Positions 60,936 through 64,000 of a stretch of 64,000 nt of DNA are shown here, in pieces. The notes under the pieces are model-generated. The model had not been told where the DNA came from. It saw only the letters and a list, made by a program, of their open reading frames with translations, and did not search any database. The translations under genes and the position numbers were made by a program. This DNA is from Schistosoma haematobium (taxonomy: Eukaryota; Platyhelminthes; Trematoda; Strigeidida; Schistosomatidae): the NCBI RefSeq assembly GCF_000699445.3, contig NC_067196.1:38026616-38090615 (forward strand), in the 5' to 3' direction. How positions within the stretch are numbered: position 1 is the first letter of the stretch; the number at the start of each line of letters is the position of its first letter.

Positions 60936-61220
60936 TAGTGTGGTGTGTGCTACTTATGTTGACAAAAGTAGTATATGATGTTAGTCGTGAACAGAAGGTC
61001 TAGCAGCAGCGAGACAAGAGGATCGAACAGTAAAGAATGGAAACAGAATGCAATTTGTATGAAACTCCAAGAACAATGAAATCTGAGTCATTTTGAGACA
61101 ATTGGTGGACATTTTGCAAATTAAGCATTTACTTTATGATTGTTAGATTTTATTAACAAGTCCTGTAATTTTGTGTTAAATACATTTGATTGTACCCACC
61201 CGTGTTCTGTTCCCTATACT
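60936..61220 (+). repeat. 285-bp interspersed repeat (family D)
   Basis: Very similar to 15612-15900 over its whole length. Flanks on both sides contain ACTAGTAC, possibly part of a target duplication or a pre-existing local repeat. Non-coding. Confidence 0.8.
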
Positions 61221-61835
61221 AGTACAACTAGTACTGGAGAGTATTTAATTTAACCAAAACAAATACTTTCTCATTCTTGTTTCCACTTCAGTAGTTTAGA
61301 ATAGTTTAATTGTATTTTATAAACACAGAAGTATTTTCTTTAATCTTTTAATATTCAAATCAATTGGTTATAATCAATTCACTGATAGATTAAACTCAAA
61401 TTAATATGAACATAACATATATATCAGATTAAGATGTGTTGAAGAACTATAGAGAACTGCATAGTTATATTTTCCTAACCTAAACTATTTTAGTAGTACG
61501 TATCTATGCTCTTATATCCAACTGAATTCAAAACCATTATGATATTGTGACAAGAACAATATATTAAAATTATTGAGTCAATTGATGTTAATTAGTGATT
61601 AAAATTATCAATAAAATAAATCTTTCTGTTGCTATTCAATCTATTAAGCGTATTTTTATGTGTTCTGAAAATATTAAAAACATAAAAAAAAGTGAATATC
61701 GATAAAATTGGCTGGGATGAAACTGAATGAGATAAATACAAAATATGGGTCACTTGTTTTTGTTTTTCTTTTATATCCTTTTTTTATTTATTTAAGAAAC
61801 TATAATATAATTAATAAACAAACCATTATTTTATA
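61221..61835. other. AT-rich, nothing recognised
   Basis: No coding similarity or repeat seen. Confidence 0.4.
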
Positions 61836-61922
61836 AAAGGAAGAATGTATTTGTAAGATCTCAACGAAAAAGTTTGAAGTAATTCCAACGTTTCGTCTGG
61901 CAATCTGGTCGAAGCTTTTTCA
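61836..61922 (+). repeat. Family E repeat, truncated
   Basis: Begins AAAGGAAGAATGTATTTGTA and ends at AAGCTTTTTCAA. Lacks the last 30 bp of the other copies. Confidence 0.75.
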
Positions 61923-62154
61923 ATCTATTAACGTTTCTTTTTATTTTAACTAATAACGAACATTATCAATGATTATTATTATTATTACTGATTTCGTGAT
62001 CTTGTATACAACAAAACATACAATGTAACATTTATTCATAATCAATCTCCTTTTTTTTCATAAAAAAACAACAAAGAAAACATACTAACCTGATCAACTG
62101 ACTACTAATACAAGTTTGTCTGTTGTTTATTTTTTTCTCTCATGAATATAAAGA

Positions 62155-62470
62155 CATATGTATGTATGCTGGTATGGATGTATGTATGTTTACATGTATA
62201 CTGGTACAAAACAATAACATCCTTTTGTCATTCTGTGTGTGTGTGCTTGCCTGTTTTCTTTCTTTTTTCAATATATTTTAAACTATTTCATTATCTATTT
62301 AATTAATATTAGACATAGAAGCATTTTATCTCTGCTTGAGTACAATACATTAGTTTATCATACTGTGTATACAATAGTACTTGTATGTACCCATGTATAT
62401 GAGTATGTATATTTATGTATATATGTAGTATGTAACTTTGACTGTATGTATTGTATGTTTGAGTATGTTA
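62155..62470 (+). repeat. Interrupted (TATG)n repeats
   Basis: Clusters of TATG/TGTA units at about 62157-62200 and 62385-62470. They give open frames on both strands (for example 62239-62601), which are most likely artefacts of low complexity. Confidence 0.7.
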
Positions 62471-63085
62471 ACTCAAACAGATTTAGAGTGAAAAACGTTT
62501 TTTCTAATGATTCAAAACAAAAAATCATAACATTAGTGAAAGATATATATCTGTATATACAATTGAATATAAGACCATACACTTATTCTGCTTTTAATTA
62601 AGTTTTCCTTATAATAATGAGAGATATTTACATCTTTTCCCCAGAAAACCTTTATTTATTATTTCAACTAGATATATGGGTACTTTTCATAATATCTAAA
62701 GAAAAAATCAATAATCGAAATAATAAACGGAAGGTTATAAGAAGAGATTCTTCACCTGATATTTTAAAATAGTTACCTGAAAATAATAATAATAATAATA
62801 TGATAAATTATTATACCATTATCAAGTGATTTTGATAAAGAAACTTGTGAATGATTCTTGAATATTGACCCATTTAACTTTTAATGATGTACAAAGTATG
62901 TTAATAGATTGAATAAAATCAAAAGAAAATTCTAAACAAGTGTTTCTCTAAAGCTAACCTGTAATCCTGAAAGAAATGATATTCGCAATGTCATAAGAAC
63001 AATACCATTAAGTTAATTAGGAGTGAAAAACTTAGACTAATAACCTTTGTGTAATAGCTCGAGTCATTAAGACTTGTATTCAGCG
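62471..63085. other. AT-rich, nothing else recognised
   Basis: Apart from the small AAT tract, nothing seen. Confidence 0.4.
62781..62801 (+). repeat. (AAT)n microsatellite
   Basis: About seven AAT units. Confidence 0.8.
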
Positions 63086-63552
63086 TATGTTCAGTGGTAT
63101 AGGAGTAGGTTGGAAGAAATATAGGGGCGGCCAGAACAAAACATGGCACAAGTCCATGAAGTCACTAACAAGTGAACTGAGCCATGTTGGTAAGTGTAGA
63201 CTACCTGGTTGGGGAACACGAGATGATAGCAACCGATGGTTAGAGACCCTGAATGACATGGCTCAAAATCGTTTGCAATGACGCAGGTGCATCCACTCTT
63301 TGTGTTCTCCCAGATTCTAATCTTCTGAATTCTCCATGTCCCTTTTTTCCTCTTTCCAAATTTGTTTCACTGTATTATACTCTTTAAATAACATCTCCAA
63401 ACCCTAATCTTTCCGATTACTGCTTATACTCTTACTACCTCTACCACTACGTGATTTGAATGGACAACTGCATCTCTGTGATAATGTGGTGTGGCAACTC
63501 GAACTGATGTACGTACGTACGAAGTTCTACGTTGTTACTGACTGACTGACTG
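63086..63552 (+). pseudogene. RTE-clade LINE 3' end, third copy
   Basis: Shorter 5'-truncated copy of the 10604/30988 family. The frame reads MFSGIGVGWKKYRGGQNKTW, KCRLPGWGTRDDSNRW and NDMAQNRLQ, then a stop at 63281 where the other copies have a tryptophan codon. Unlike them it keeps the tryptophan codon in NKTWHK. The 3' UTR and the CTGACTGACTG tail (63538-63552) are complete. Confidence 0.85.
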
Positions 63553-64000
63553 TATTCAGTGTATATTTCATTTTATTTATAAAATTGAAATATTTATTAC
63601 ATCAATTGTTAGTAGGCTAAAAACTTTGTTTCAATATTCCCTATCAAATTACTTAACACATTATACAAACTACACTGAGATATCGCATTTCTAAAATTAG
63701 AATAGAAGAAGTATCATTAATTAGTATTTGATGACTTTTTGATGTAAACATTTCAGTATACTTGGTATTGACACTATAGTAACTTAAAATTTAGAAAAGA
63801 TTTAATTAACATGTATTTTAGATGAAAAAGATTTTTTTGTGCAACCTGATCTTGTGTGTAGTTATCACCAGTGAAAAACTGTGAGATATTACTACTTGGG
63901 AATTCATAAACTACGTTTAATAAATCAATCACTGAGATATTCACATTAGAGTTCGATAACCTATCCCTCTTTACAAACAAGTACACTGACAATGCATTTA
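63553..64000. other. AT-rich, nothing recognised
   Basis: No coding similarity or repeat seen up to the window edge. Confidence 0.4.

Noticed and set aside
62239..62601. 120-codon frame as a small cysteine-rich protein
   Set aside because: It overlaps TATG/TGTA simple repeats and another frame on the opposite strand; composition artefact.

Overview
Organism. This is AT-rich eukaryotic DNA, almost certainly from a blood fluke (Schistosoma). The reasons are SM-alpha-type hammerhead ribozyme repeats, tRNA-derived SINE-like elements carrying hammerheads, RTE-clade LINEs, a Penelope-like element with a GIY-YIG domain, and a Merlin DNA transposon with its MITEs. That combination is typical of schistosome genomes. 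The species cannot be resolved by eye.

Content. I find no intact host protein-coding gene, rRNA or functional tRNA. The window reads as intergenic or intronic sequence peppered with degenerate mobile elements. Every recognisable reading frame belongs to a retroelement or transposase remnant.

Layout. 1-9 kb: hammerhead SINEs (1, 3.4, 3.9-4.4, 7.0, 8.6 kb), a second hammerhead family arranged head-to-head (5.2-5.9 kb) and an SM-alpha hairpin (7.3 kb). 10.5-12 kb: SM-alpha ribozyme, RTE 3' end, tRNA-like element and a 285-bp repeat. 13.9 kb: a near-perfect hammerhead palindrome. 15-26 kb: scattered SINEs, two Merlin MITEs (18.2 and 25.1 kb) and a rearranged RTE (21.8-22.9 kb). 31 kb: RTE 3' end. 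33.7-34.4 kb: Merlin transposase remnant. 34.5-36 kb: RTE 5' half interrupted by a hammerhead SINE with an 11-bp target duplication. 37.6-47.2 kb: an 893-bp, almost identical inverted repeat pair flanking 7.9 kb that holds a SINE, a Penelope-like element and a LINE tail. 48-64 kb: a Merlin MITE with a perfect 8-bp target duplication, more SINEs, more 285-bp repeats and a third RTE 3' end.

How the parts relate. The dominant theme is self-cleaving RNA. Three repeat families carry a type-I hammerhead motif, and the main one has at least 17 loci. Many loci are built head-to-head, with the ribozyme-bearing 3' ends pointing outward as an inverted repeat. One such unit has its own target-site duplication, so it seems to have inserted as a unit. 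The SINE-like units have tRNA-like A/B boxes (pol III promoter type) and presumably depend on LINE enzymes such as RTE. The MITEs share ends with the local Merlin element and presumably depended on a Merlin transposase.
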